From Tanytarsus gracilentus (taxonomy: Eukaryota; Arthropoda; Insecta; Diptera; Chironomidae): a DNA stretch of 64,000 nt. The stretch's first letter is position 1. Each line of letters starts with the position of its first letter. Below the pieces are notes generated by a model, which saw only the letters and a list, made by a program, of their open reading frames with translations, was not told the origin of the DNA and did no database searches. Made by a program: the position numbers and the translations under genes. Location: positions 9,413,501 through 9,477,500 of the forward strand of contig JAXRKN010000045.1 of the NCBI GenBank assembly GCA_038502055.1. Reading direction: 5' to 3'. This document shows positions 47,660-59,903 of this stretch, one piece after another.

Positions 47660-49088
47660 ATGGCGGGGAACATAAGCAAATATTTTTATGAGGCAGTGAA
47701 AAATAAAACATGTGCAGACTTTCATCATCCTGGATACTCGTGTCTGCAATCTGCAATAATGTGCTATAAAAGTGGACTTTTGGGATCGATTAAATTTTAT
47801 CTGCCAATAAATGCTGTGAGGATTTTTGGAAATTTTTACTGCTGTAAATTTTAAAACTGCTATAAAATTTAATTTTAAACTGCTGTAATCCAAAACTAAC
47901 CGTTAACTTTTTTTAGCTTCCTCTTCTCTTTAAAATCAAAAAATGGAATGAACTCAAAACTTGGAAAGAATTTTTCCGGAACTATTTGCGGTGCATTTTC
48001 TCAGGATTTTTCATAACCACAACTGGTTTCATTCTTTTCTGTGTCACTTACAACGTTTTCAAAACTTTTTATCTTCCACTCATCGTTTTTCTTCCAGCAT
48101 CTCTTGGTGCTGCATTTTGCTGGTTATTGCCTGAGAAAAACTTACACATTGACGGATTGGGATTGTTTAATATGTACATTGAGTTTGTGATAAAACAATC
48201 AAAGCTGAAAGTTGTCGAGTGGTGTCGAAAATCTAAATTTGGTGGAACTTTAATTTACTCAATAATGAACTCAACAATTCTCTACTGCTTGTTTAAGCTT
48301 AAAAGTAAGAGATTTTGGTTCATAAACATTGATAATCAAGACGACACAGATGTTAATGGAAATTTTGATGAAAAATTAAAAGTAAAATGCGTGCATGGCA
48401 GTCTAAAATGCAGCGAATATCTCAAGAAAGAAATTAAACAAACTTCAATTTTTGCTTTTGGCGTTTCAACTTTTAAATTAATTTTTCCACGCCTCGCGTC
48501 GATTGTTAAAAATCCAAAGTCAATTTTTAATTTATTTCTTAATCAATTTGAATTTGGATTGTTCATGTATCTTTTTGCATCCAACGGAATTTTCAAAGCT
48601 TTATTTTGTAAATTAAATCGAGACGGAAAATTTTCCAAGGAAATTAATTGCATAATTGCTGGATTGGCATCGTCACTAGCTTATCTCTTTTACCCACGTT
48701 ACATTATCTTCACAATGGGATTGACGACCATGGTTGAGGTAAATTTAAAGAAATTTAATTTATTTTATTAAAAAATTATTTTTAGATGTGCTACAAATTT
48801 TTAAATTCTTACTATGAATCTCAAGGAAAGAAACTTCCAGGAATGATTTTATTAATTAATAAACTTCCAATCTGCGAATTAGTCTACATGTTTGCAATTG
48901 GAATGACTTTCCAGCTGAGAGTTCTTTATCCACATTTAACAAACTTTTTCGTTCATCGCATGATGTCGGGTAAATTTGAAATAAATTCAAAAATTCAAAA
49001 AAAATAACTTAAATTTTCAGTTGGCAGCGGTGGACGATCAGACAGAGTTTCAGAAAATTATGCTGGCATCATGATGGGCTTACAATAA
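47660..49088 (+). CDS. TMEM135: Transmembrane protein 135 homologue
   Basis: Four exons (47660-47815, 47917-48738, 48786-48969, 49021-49088) join in phase to 409 residues. The N-terminal Cys-rich part (CADFHHPGYSCLQSA) matches the TMEM135 N-terminal domain. It is followed by several hydrophobic helices and a second repeat of GLASSLAYLFYPRYIIFTMG, reminiscent of the Tim17-like region. TMEM135 proteins act in mitochondria and peroxisomes, linked to organelle dynamics and lipid storage. It lies tail-to-head 130 bases after Hsp70. An unusually short final exon of 22 codons is supported by phase. The middle loop (DNQDDTDVNGNFDEK) is hydrophilic and variable. Confidence 0.88.
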
Positions 49089-49287
49089 AGTTTTTTCTCT
49101 CTTAGAAAATATTTGATTTTTATTTCTCTCACATTTTCAACTTTATCAAAAAGATAATTTTCACATTTATTTCTGTGTTTTAGTTTTATTTTCTCATTCA
49201 TGTAAAACTCTCGAAATTGAATTGAGGCAATCAAAAATTTAAGGTCTTCTAAATAGAAAATTAAGAACAGAAAAAATTTCGTGAAAA

Positions 49288-49737
49288 ATGGTGGAAATTG
49301 CAGATTACGAGTATGTCAAAGCGATGGCTGGACAGCCGGAAAAATATTTAATTGACGTTAGAAAGCCAGAAGAGCTTGAAGAAATTGGGAAAATTCCTCA
49401 TTCTATAAACATTCCATGTGAGTTTAAAAATTGAGCAAAAAATCCAGTAAATCCAGGAATTTTTTTAACGCGATATAAAAATAATTTCATGTTTTTCTAA
49501 TCACAAAATATTTCACCGATAGTGCCGACACTTGAAGAATCATTGAAGCTATCAGAAGCAGAATTCAAACAAAAGTTTGCACGTGAAAAACCATCGATTG
49601 ACACTGAACTTGTTTTTCACTGTAGAATGGGAGGCAGAGGAGGCAAAGGTGCAGATTTAGCAGCCAGTCTTGGTTTTAAAAATGTGAAAAGCTACAAAGG
49701 AAGTTACTTTGATTGGCTTGAAAAAGAGAAAAATTAA
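49288..49737 (+). CDS. Single-domain rhodanese, copy 1
   Basis: Exons 49288-49417 and 49523-49737 give 114 residues, the size of a single rhodanese domain. The fold motifs LIDVRKPEEL and IPHSINIP precede the active loop FHCRMGGRGGKGA, in which the Cys is the sulfur-accepting nucleophile. Such small enzymes (thiosulfate sulfurtransferase TSTD1 and Drosophila Hsp67Bb type) move sulfane sulfur between small thiols. No targeting peptide. Tandem copy follows at 49979 with an intron at the identical site. Confidence 0.93.
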
Positions 49738-49978
49738 AATTTCATGGATAAAATTCCAAAATAAAATTAATTCAACCAAAAATTTAAAAGCAAATTCTTT
49801 TCAAATAAAACTCAAAGTCATGCTCAATGATTTTTTTTGTGTTGCTCTTCTATAAAATTCTCTCGAACTATCATCGCAACCCTGTCCATATGCATTAATG
49901 TTTTTTTTTCTCTCATTCTTTTGGTAACTACCGAAGTCGAAAGGTTGAAAATTCGCTCTAAAATTTGTTCAATTAAAA

Positions 49979-50602
49979 ATGGGAAATAGCGTGCAAGTTG
50001 TCGATTATGAGTACGTCAAGGCTATGGCAAGTGAACCGGATAAGTGTTTAGTTGATGTGAGAAATCCGGATGAGCTTGAAGAGGCCGGCAAAATTCCTCA
50101 TTCCATCAACATCCCATGTATGTATACACACACATAAGAGTTAAAGCGTCAAGAAATGGAAAATTACCACGAATAAAAAAGAAGAAGAAAAGTTGAAAAT
50201 TAATTTGCCATAAAAAATTTAACTTTAAAAGCAACTTTTGACCATGTCTTAAATTCAACCCAATAATTAGCTCCAAACTGACCTTGAGTTAATGACGAAA
50301 TAATTTCACAACCTGTTCTCTGCTTTTGTGATGGTCACGTAGCGTTGCCATGTTTTTAATCTATAAAAAATTTATCGTTCTCGATAGTGCCGACACTCGA
50401 AGAGGCGTTGAAGTTATCAGATGCAGAGTTTAAGGAAAAATTTGGACGTGATAAGCCGAAAGTTGGTGAAGAGGTTGTGTTTCACTGCAAGTTTGGAGGC
50501 AGAGCTAGTAGAGCTGCCGACACTGCTACAAATCTTGGATATAAGAATGTCAAGAACTACAAAGGGAGTTTCAATGATTGGCTCAACAAAGAGGGCAAAT
50601 AA
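49979..50602 (+). CDS. Single-domain rhodanese, copy 2
   Basis: Exons 49979-50117 and 50388-50602 give 117 residues. It aligns with copy 1 over nearly its whole length: CLVDVRNPDEL, GKIPHSINIP, and active loop FHCKFGGRASRAA. The active-loop ends in Arg-Ala-Ser here rather than Gly-Gly-Lys, and this affects the anion-binding rim, so substrates may differ. The N-terminus MGNSVQ starts with Met-Gly and could be N-myristoylated, though position 6 is not Ser. Clear tandem duplicate. Confidence 0.92.
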
Positions 50603-50729
50603 AATCCATCATTTGAATCTTTTTACTAATTTTCTTCTACCTCACATCACCGATCAATTCCTTCATTGTAACTTTCGAGCTTAATAAAATATTCCGGAAA
50701 TTATCTTAAAAAATTAATTTTATTGATTT

Positions 50730-52696
50730 TTACTCTTTAATTTTCGAGCACGCCGCCATCAGAAATTCCATTTTATTGAGGAAATTCTTGCCTTCCATTT
50801 TATCGAATTTCACCTCTCGAAATTCACTGCCAAGATTCTCCCAATATTTGCCTTGCACCAGTGGTCCATTTGTGAAGAATTCTTTTGGACTGTGAGCGAC
50901 ATAAACTTTAACGACAATCTGCGGATCACATCGAACTTGAACGGCGATGATTCTGTCGCCAAGAGGTGACGCTATTAGAATTGAGTTTGCATTTCCAAGC
51001 GGTTCAACGTCACCGATACCGAGGTGATTTGAGTTTGAGAGCAATTGCCAGGCCATGCAGCGACTTAAACTCTGTAAACCAGCGATTTGATGCTGACAGA
51101 TTTGCTGCATGATAAGATCGCGCAATTCTTGTGGCTCGTATGACCTAAAATTAAACTTAATTAACAACTTTAATTGGTAAAAATATTTTTTAATCTCACA
51201 TGTGCATCACACGACCATCCCGACAAATAGCTTTTAGTGATCGCTCTTTGACGTGAATTACTAAAGAAGTTCTGGTGATTGTGTCATAGCCGTGAGTGGT
51301 AATGTTAATCTTGACCCATGACAGTGTCGGCGAATTCAGTCCATTCCAGTGAGAAGTAATTTGAGGATCTTTGACATCTCTCGCGAGTGTATCGAGCACA
51401 TATTGCGTTCTTTTTCGCATAAAAATGTGCTGCGCCTGAGCGATAATCTGTTCGAGGAGGGTTTGATTTTTAGTCATTTCCAGCAGCTCGTGACGATCGT
51501 ATGAGTGAGGACCGGCTAAGAGTCGCTTCTTTGCAATACCCACCGCATGTCCAGAGTGCGGAAGTGGATAGTGAGTATTTTTATAGTGAATTTCTCGCAA
51601 CAGCTGATGAAGCGAGTGCTCAAGTACATGATCGTGTAAGTCATCAGCCTTTTTCTTCGTTTCTTCTTGGAACTCTTGAATGGTCGATGAGTGACACAAA
51701 CTAATGATGAGCTGAATGCCCGGCAAAAGTGTCGCTCGAATTTTACTGCCAATGACGACATGAGGAATTGTCGCTTGAAGTTTAACGGCTTCACGTGCAA
51801 GTTGATTGAAAAGTTCTTTGCAGAACAAAACATTTTGTGCAAATTCAAGTTTCTTCTGCCACGATGAAATTTCACCCACTTGAAGCTTACAATTTGAGTC
51901 ATTCATCATTGTGACATTGGCACTGCAAATGTCCTCTTGATCCTTCTGTGTCACAACCTTGATATAAGCGACACCTTGTAATTCCGACGGAATGGTGACT
52001 TGAAGTGTCGACGGATTTGGGCCTTTTATGTCTGCCTCGTCAGCTTTTGTCACCTCAAAATTACCGGGATGCATAAACTTAGATCCAGCCGTGCGGAAAC
52101 TTAAATCGCCAATGATGGTATCGGAAACTCTCTTTAAACGCCAATTTTGTCGCAGTCTTAAAAGCTCAATCTGGAAATCTGGTCCACTGTCGAGTTTTCG
52201 AAGACGTTCCGCACCGGACATTAAGATGTTACCAGCCATTCCGAGAGCCTTCTTTCTCGCATAAATCACCGCCATAGGCTTAACTTCGACGGATTCATGA
52301 ATGGGTACTGGGTCCAACACCATGTATTGCTTCTCCTTAGACACGGCAATGACATCGTGAAGCACACAAACTTCCGTATACGCCTCCCTCAACTTATTTA
52401 AAATATTTTCAAAAGGAAGTGAAGCCGGCTGGATCACACTTTGTTGTTGTGTTGGTTCTTCCTCTTTTGCCTCTTCAACCACCTCAATTTCACTTGATTT
52501 CGTAAAATTAATGCGTGCTGCATTACGAGTGAGATATTCCGATTGAGTTAAAGGTCTGTAAAGAGAGTTAAATTAACTTTTTTATTTTTAAAAAACAACA
52601 ATTTACTCACGTCGCATAAACTTCATGTCCCTCAAAGTCAATCGACAATATTTGATTCTCAACCGGTGCCTCAATTGATATTGCAACGTTGCTCAT
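50730..52696 (-). CDS. MED17: Mediator complex subunit 17
   Basis: Essential subunit of the Mediator head module, contacting RNA polymerase II. Three exons: about 52608-52696, 51200-52558 and 50730-51147. The N-terminus MSNVAISIEAPVENQI leads to ATPLTQSEYLTRNAARINF, then the LPFENILNKLREAY and NWRLKRVSDTIIGDLSFRTAGS segments and a C-terminal domain (LGNANSILIASPLGDRIIAV) of the MED17 family. Length of about 620 residues agrees. The start is 210 bases from the divergent ZNF830 start, an arrangement that suggests a shared promoter. Confidence 0.93.
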
Positions 52697-52905
52697 GCTT
52701 TTTAACACTTTATTTCATTTATTTTCGCTTTTAATTAAATTATTTTAAATTCACTTTTGTTTAAGTTCAGGGTTTTGATATTTTTATTTTTCTTCTATAA
52801 TCCGCGCATTATTTTTACGATCATAGTCCGCATGATTTGTTGACATTTCAGAAAAAATCATCTGTTATTATCGATTTAAGGAAAAAATTAAATATTTAGA
52901 AGAAA
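52697..52905. promoter_or_regulatory. Bidirectional MED17/ZNF830 promoter with DRE-like site
   Basis: The 209 bases between two divergent ATGs. TTATCGATTTA near 52866-52876 resembles the DRE (TATCGATA) of insect housekeeping promoters. No TATA box is evident. Confidence 0.5.
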
Positions 52906-53937
52906 ATGAGTGCTACGTTTAGACTGGAAAAGAAAAAGGCATCGCAACAGGATCTAAGGAAGTTGATGCAAGAGCAGAGATCATCGAGAAATGGCGAGAC
53001 AACGAAGAAAATTGAATCGGCATTTGCGAAATATGAAAATGGTCAATTGGTAAGAAAAATAAATAAATTAATTAACTTCTCATGCAACTCAAACTTTTTT
53101 AGTGGTGCTCACTCTGTAACTCGGTTGTAAAGTCTGAAAAAGTATGGCAAGTGCATTTGAATGCGAAACAGCACAAAGAGAATTTAACTCGAGCGAAAGA
53201 ATTGAAGGCAAAAATTATGGGTGAAGTGAAGAAGAAAAAGCCAGCAGATGCAGTCGATCGTGATCGTGTTCAGGGCCTTAAGAGATCAATTGAAGTAATG
53301 AGATCGGAAGTTCCCGAGAAGAAAATTAAGAGTATTCTCAAGAATAGTTCAAGCACATCAACAACGACGGTTGTAAGCTCGGTTGAGGTCGCTCAAGAGA
53401 CTATGGATCCACCTAAATCCGCCATTCCTGATGATTTTTTTGACTCAAAATCCAAGCAAACAACATCTAAAGAATCTCCCGTGGAGAGTATGCAAGTCGA
53501 CGATCCACTTCCCGAGGGATTTTTCGATGATCCAGTTAAGGATGCAAAAATTAGACATCAAGAGTATAAAGATCCAGTTGAGGAGGAGTGGGAAAAGTTT
53601 CAGAAAGAAATTAAGGAAGCTGAAGCCGAATCGAAAGTAATTATCAATGTGGAACACGAAGAGGCGACAGTTGAGAGACAGCTGGATGAAATTGATGAGC
53701 AAATTAGAAATTGGTCGAGGTGAGTGAAGAAAGCATGTGAAAAGCTTGATTTTAATTCTCTTTAATCTCTCCCGCAGAGTTCTGGAAATGGAAAAGAAGA
53801 AAGAGAAAATCGAGTCGAAACTGAAAGTTAACGAGGACCAAGAGATGAAAGCACAATCGTCGAGTGAAAATGAGGAGAGCGAAGATGAAGATATTCCAGA
53901 GTTCATCGATTGGCGTGCAAAAAAAAGCCACAAGTGA
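52906..53937 (+). CDS. ZNF830: Zinc finger protein 830 (CCDC16) homologue
   Basis: Three exons (52906-53049, 53103-53719, 53778-53937) give 306 residues. A U1-type C2H2 finger straddles the first splice (WCSLCNSVVKSEKVWQVHLNAKQHKENL). A motif with paired DDFFD/EGFFDD (IPDDFFDS, LPEGFFDDP) and a long acidic coiled coil ending in EDEDIPEFIDWRAKK is characteristic of ZNF830. The family joins the spliceosome-associated complex and aids genome stability. Basic N-terminus suggests nuclear location. Confidence 0.9.
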
Positions 53938-54551
53938 AAATGTCAATGAGCTTAATTTTAAAATTTTATTCATCTCTCTCACGCATCAAAAAAATGTTGA
54001 TTAATTTAGGACGATATCAATAAATCTTAATTCTGCAAGTGAAATTTTGAGAGCTTTTTTAAAGAGAGCTTTTAAAGCTCCGCGAATTTAAAATGTGTGT
54101 GAAATTTAAAAAATTTCTAGACGACTTTGAGAATGTTATAATCGGAGCATAGTCGGCCAATTTTAAGTTTATAATCAGGTTTTGCCGGAGTTTTTGAAGG
54201 TGCGTTCGTTAAATTTTATTTTATTTCTTAAAAATTTCCGACAATTTAAATCAGGGATAACTTCCACCAATATATTGCAATAAACGTGTGTCAAACGTGT
54301 TTTTCGCAAACATTTAATTTTCATTAATAAAACAAAAATTGGATAAATTAAAAATTCGTCACAATTCTAAAGTGACTCATCAATAATTTAAAGTCGAAAA
54401 TATTTTTCCAATTTATTGTTTACAAAACAAATCAAATTGTAGCCAAAACTTTAGAATTGATTGAGAAAAAAATAAAAATATTTAGTTCACGATTGACAGT
54501 CACACGAAAATCATCTTTTTAGACACTGATTAAAATTTAGTAAAATTAAAA
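53938..54551. other. Intergenic, no gene seen
   Basis: Contains a short palindromic stretch AGAGAGCTTTTAAAGCTC near 54062-54092 related to the 17 bp motif near 21334. Otherwise AT-rich spacer and promoter of the next gene. Confidence 0.45.
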
Positions 54552-55786
54552 ATGTTAACGCTAAGAGACAAATTTAAAATAGTTGGTCTCGCGGTTGGAA
54601 TTTTTCTCAGCTATGTTTCGATGGGTGTCTGCATAGAAAAATTGTTTATGACTGACTTTGACGGGGAAAAATTTACATTCTCAATTGCATTTGTTGCTGC
54701 TCAATGCATTTTATATATGATCGTGGCGAAAGGTATTTAAAAAATCTACAAAACGAGAGGTTTAAAAACAAATTTTTGAAAATACTTTGAAGATTACGGA
54801 ACATTTGTGCGTCATTATTTTCGATTGAAATTTTTAATTTAAAATTTGATTAATAAAAATTAAATATTTTTTTCAGTTATAATTCTATTATGCCACGGAC
54901 CACCAAACGATACTCCACAAAAATATTATATTTTTAGCGCAATTTTTTACACGACTGGGATGGTAACCGCTTTAATGGCGCTTTCGTTTGTTTCATATCC
55001 CATGGAAGTTGTTGTTAAAGGTGAATGATTAAATTTTAATTCATTAAAAATTAAATTGTGCTCATTTTGGATCTCTAATTAACTAATTTTTTATTAGCAT
55101 GCAAACCAATTCCGGTGATGATTTGCGGGGTGCTGATTGTGCGAAACACTTATACAATTCAGAAATATGTGTGTGTTTTAATGATTGTGATCGGCGTCGG
55201 AATGTTCATTTACAAAAATGATTATGAAGAGAGCAGTCCTCAAAATGGACATTGGAATTGGGGAACTGTTTTAATTGGTGTGAGCTTATTGTCGGATGGT
55301 TTAAGGGGAGCATCTCAAGATATGATGAGAAAAGTCTCAAAACCTACCACATTTCATTTCATGATGTATCTCAACGCATGGAGCAGCTTAATTTTGACTG
55401 TGATATTTCTTGTGAATAATGAAGGAATTGAATTCATTAAATTTACAATTAGACACCATGAAATTTTACTTTACTTTGGCTGTGTACTTGTTACAGGAAC
55501 ATTTGGTCAAATTTTTGTCTCAAGCATGGTCACAAACTTTGGGTCATTACCGGCTGCGATAGTGAGCACCCTTAAAAATATTTTCATTGTTCTTCTCTCG
55601 TGTCTTATATTCAAAAGCTCACTCACAATTCAACAATGGACAGCAACTGCAATTATTTTTGGAGCCTTAATTATTGATTTGACTTTGGGTGGAAAAAAGT
55701 GTTGCATAAAATCTAAAAAAGCAAAAAATGATGAAAATTTACATCTTGATGAGATTAAAATTAAAACTGATACAATTCAAATTTAA
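54552..55786 (+). CDS. SLC35B1-like transporter, copy 2
   Basis: Three exons (54552-54732, 54877-55020, 55098-55786) join in phase to 337 residues. Motifs: CHGPPNDTPQKYY, FVSYPMEVVVKG, CKPIPVMICG, VGVGMFIYK, VGVSLLSDGLRGASQDMMRK and the GTFGQIFVSS turn. These match SLC35B1 and copies 1 and 3. The usual TTTRKF motif is STLKNIF here, a change in an otherwise conserved helix. The C-terminus (KTDTIQI) lacks a di-lysine ER signal. Start MLTLRDKFKIVGL is chosen by alignment with copy 3 (MLLLKDKFKLIGL). Confidence 0.88.
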
Positions 55787-56325
55787 ATAAATAATAAAAT
55801 GTTTGAAGAAAATAAAAAAAAGTTTATTGCATTTATGAACTTGGTTAAAAGAACGATCGAGGTGAGTTTGTGTTGTTTTTAACACTTTCGATTCCTTTTT
55901 GTCTTTTATTTGCGTTTACTATAAGCAACACGTGGTCGATGAACTTTATTTTTTTAAAAAGCTTTTAAAGCTTTAATTTCTTAAATATTTTAATAAAATC
56001 TTCTAAAGTGCATAATTGAATCTAAATTAAAAGTGCGATGATCATCGATGAGTATCTTTAACAAAACTAAGCGTCATTGCCTTTCAGATAAACCTGTTTA
56101 CTTATTTTCTTCAGGGATGGTCAATTACGTTCTGTTAAAATTAAATTTAACTTCATTTTATTATAAAATTATTTTTAATATTTTAGACACGTTTATTAAT
56201 TTTAAAATTTAATTTGTAATTTCACATCTTTGATTTTCTCCCCGCTTTAAATCTTTCAGAGAAAAATGATTTCACTTATTAAAAGTTCAGTTGATAATCT
56301 GCAGTCACAGTCGATAGTTCCTAAG
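55787..56325. other. Spacer between tandem transporters
   Basis: AT-rich. The frame of copy 3 is open to an upstream ATG at 56266, but the start at 56326 fits its paralogues better. Confidence 0.45.
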
Positions 56326-57466
56326 ATGCTACTTCTCAAAGATAAATTTAAGTTGATTGGACTTTCGCTAGGAATTTTCGTTTGTCACATTTTCATGGGC
56401 ATAATTATCGAAATAATTTTTAAAACCGACTATAATGGTGAAAAATTCAATTTTCCTGTTTCATTTGTTGCAGTGAAAAATATCACGTATGCATTTATAG
56501 CTAAAGGTGATTATAAAGATTTAATTGGGTTAATCAAGATAAAAAAAATTCTATACCGCATAGTCTTGGCAATAACGAGCAATCATCCACCGAACGAAAC
56601 ACCTCAGAAGTATTTCATGTTAGCAGCAACATTTTATTTTTTGGCAATGACAACCTCAAACATGGCACTAACTTTTGTCTCGTATCCAATGCAGGTTATT
56701 GTGAAAGGTAAAAATTCAAATTTTTTGTGGATCAAAAATATTTTAATTAAAATTTTTAGCCTGCAAACCAATTCCTGTGATGCTAGCGTCAGTTTTTATT
56801 GTGAGAAAATCGTACACAATTCAAAAATATTTTCTCGTCCTCATAATCGTTGTCGGCGTAGTTTTGTTCACTTATAAAAAAGATTTTATTTCATGTGAAA
56901 ATGGCTTTGAGTCACTTTATGGGAATTCTCTGCTAGGAATAAGTTTACTCATGGACGGATTCACGAGTGCTGCACAGGACGTTATGAGGAAAAATTCAAA
57001 ACCAACCACATTAAACTTTATGATATTCAATAATTTCTGGAGTACCTTGATATCAATTGCTGTACTCGCGTCAACGGGAGAGGCATCGAGTTTTTTCATT
57101 TTCTGTTTAAAATTCCCGAAAGTATTAATTTATTTGGGAGTCGCCGTGTTGACTGGCTTTTTTGGACAATTTTTCATCTCCAGCATAATTTTAAGCTTCG
57201 GATCCCTGCCGTGCTCCATAGTGACGACATTGAGGAAATTTTCATCAGTTCTACTTTCGATTTTTATCTTCAACAATAATTTAACGCTCCAGCAATGGAT
57301 GGCGACAGGCATAATTTTCTCCGCCCTTGCACTCGACATCCTATTCGGAAGCAAAAGGCCTGGGGAAAATTCAGAAACGATTGACAGTAATAAAAATAAA
57401 GTGATTGATACTGAAAACTCGAAGGAAGAAAAAGAAAAAAGTTTTCCCGCAATAAAAAAATATTAA
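56326..57466 (+). CDS. SLC35B1-like transporter, copy 3
   Basis: Three exons (56326-56506, 56564-56707, 56760-57466) join in phase to 343 residues; the first intron is only 57 nt and contains no stop in frame, so an unspliced reading looks like a longer exon. It has NHPPNETPQKYF, FVSYPMQVIVK, CKPIPVM, GISLLMDGFTSAAQDVMRK, TGFFGQFFISS, and VTTLRKFSSVLLS. It is closer to copy 2 than to copy 1, so the tandem pair is the younger duplication. The C-terminus is SFPAIKKY; the Lys pair is one residue too late for a canonical KKxx signal. Confidence 0.88.
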
Positions 57467-57564
57467 TGAAAAAGTCATAAAATATTCAAGCGATGACAAC
57501 TGATAATAATTTTTTAAAAACTTACAAATAAATTTTTTATTAACAAATTTTTATAAAAATATTT

Positions 57565-59668
57565 TCATCGCATGCAATTATTTTCATTTTGTTCGCAATA
57601 TTTCGGGAATATGGCATCGGATTTTAGTCCTAGCTCGAGAAATCGTGCGTGGAAAATTGAAAATCTATTTATTGTCTCTTTGGCGCTTATTTCATATCTC
57701 GGTGGATCAGACCAGAGTCTCTCCGCTAATGCCATCGCTCTCGGCCAAATCCTTGAGTCGAGTGAGTTCTCATCAACTTGTTCGGTCCACATGCACGCTT
57801 CACCGCCTTTGATTTGTGACATTTGCTTGTCATTGAGGTTGAGTGAATTCCATGGGGCATAATCATAGACAGTATACCAAGCCTTGAAAGGAGGACACGA
57901 GCCTTGTCCTGTCGTCGATCTCCAGGTGCCAAAACCACAATCTAAATACCACGCATCGACATGTGAAATGATTAAGTTGTAATTGGCATTCAAAAGTTGT
58001 TTGGTTTGCTGTTCATTCGCGAGCCAAACTTGAATTGTGAAATTCTCCGCCGGCAAGCATTTCATTTTATTCCAATCGCTGTTCCATACGGCAACGTGTT
58101 TAAAGGCTTCATTTTTGTTGGCGATTTTCAAACGTTCTAAAGCCTCCATCCTGAAAAAAATAAATTTTAGGATATTTTTAAAAAATTTAATTCGAGCTTT
58201 AATTTCTCACATAAAGTCACACCAGACTTTGCCTAAATCCCCTTTAATCGTTTGCTTCCAACAAGGAAAATTTACTTCATCTCCACCCATATGAAAATAA
58301 TCTTTACTTCCAGTTAAGCTCAAAAGTTCTTCGTAAAGCTTTTGCAGGACATAAATTGTGTTATTATTTTTTGGATTTAACTGCCCACATGGAGGCTCTC
58401 CGCAAAAGTGCGACCAAGGCTGTTGATTGATACACAAACTCAAGTCACCGAGTCCTTTTTCAGGACCAAACTGCCAGCCGTTTCCTGCATGAGCTGGAGC
58501 CTAAAAATTATTAATTTAATTAAAAATTTAGAGCATCAAAATTATTTTAACACACATCAATTTCAGGAATTATTTGAATGCCTCGAACTCTCGCAAATTC
58601 CACAATCTCTCGGACATTTTCGTGCGTGTAAACTTCACTCGATGAATATGCTCCGTATTCTGATAATTCAGGATAATATTTCGATACAAAAGGGAAACTC
58701 TGTGAGTCTGTCAGATGCCAATGAAATCTGTTGAGCTTAACGTGTGACATTCCAACTAATGTTCGTTTAATTGAGTCAACAGAAAAATAGTTTCGAGATG
58801 TGTCGAGCATTAGACCGCGGTATCTTAAATAAATTTCAAATATGTATTCAACGGATCGACACAAATTATTTTACTAACTTAAATTTTGGGCAATCTGTGA
58901 TTTTAACGTTGCTCGCTATTTTAAATCCTTTCTCAGCGTCATCAAACCAAATCAACTGCTCCAAACTCACTAAACCATGCCTTGCACCAAAAAATGATTT
59001 TGCAGAAATTTTAACGTCAATCGCTTCGCCTAAAAATTGTAATTTTTTTATAAAAAGTTTTGAGAGTTGAATAAATTTTTGCAATCAATACCTACTGAAA
59101 TTGACAAGTTATAGCATTCATCAGTGTCCATCGAGAGTGACACTTCATCCGAATCAGTTACATCGAGTGAAATTATTAGAGAGTCATCGATTGAATCATT
59201 TTCATTAAGATTTTTTTTAATTTTCTTGAGATCTTCAAGGAAAATTTTCACAGCCTCGTTTAAAAGCTCTTCAACGGGTTTAAAAGTTGATTTAATAAGA
59301 ATTTCAAGTTTTGAAAGTCTAAAATTTTTGGATGATTTTTTAATTTGTGCACTTTCAACTTTCGGCCAGATTTTTGCATGATTTGCACAGCTTTGAACGC
59401 ACGAGAGAAAAGTCATTCGTGGTTTGGTTTTGTTTGAATAGAAAATTCGCCTGCAGCTTCCATTCTCGCACTCGAAAGTCCAATTTTCATCCATAATTTT
59501 GTCATCAACGCTCTTTTCAGTACTGCTAGCTCTAAAAATATTTTTTTATATTAACCAGGTCAGTGACGAACATCGATGTTTTCCGCTCTTACACGTGAAA
59601 TTTTGGTAATTTTTTAATTATAATTTTTAAATTTGTAAATTAAAAAAAAAAAAAAAAAAAATTTAAAA

Positions 59669-59737
<69 letters not shown>

Positions 59738-59903
59738 CACTCAAAGTTGATAAAAAATTTTCATCGCTCTTCAATACGTATTGAATTCTCCCCAGATATG
59801 GATTTCTCAACTCTTGACTTTGAACGATGTAAAAAAATATTAAGAAAAATGCAAATCCAAAAAGGAAGAAGAAAAAAATCCGCTGATACTTTTGTGAATC
59901 CAT
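57565..59903 (-). CDS. Beta-N-acetylhexosaminidase (GH20), probably membrane-anchored
   Basis: Removes terminal GlcNAc from N-glycans or chitooligosaccharides. The catalytic domain has FRWHL-like FHWHLTDSQSFP, PEID then APAHAGNGWQ, the catalytic Asp-Glu in FHMGGDEVNFPCW, and GGEACMWTEQVDENSLDSRIWPRA. Exons: 57565-58150, 58211-58500, about 58556-58826, about 58878-59030, about 59088-59529, and 59741-59903. The first exon encodes MDSQKYQRI then a hydrophobic stretch of about 20 residues, a type II anchor, which resembles Drosophila fused lobes (the Golgi enzyme trimming N-glycans) more than the secreted hexosaminidases. The splice after this exon has an AG-AG choice and a 64 bp poly-T tract, so exon 1 is less sure than the rest. 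Confidence 0.88.
59671..59734. repeat. Poly-A tract of 64 bases
   Basis: An uninterrupted A run (with a shorter A run at 59642-59661), lying in the intron just after the putative first exon of the hexosaminidase gene, which reads poly-T in the sense direction. The exact length is likely unstable or assembly-limited. Confidence 0.85.

Noticed and set aside
56266..56877. Apparent 203-codon continuous frame at the start of transporter copy 3
   Set aside because: It reads through a 57 nt intron that happens to lack stops; paralogues show the intron is spliced and that the start is at 56326.
59640..59740. Poly-Phe C-terminus from the poly-T tract
   Set aside because: The run follows a usable GTGATA splice donor and is intronic in the hexosaminidase model.
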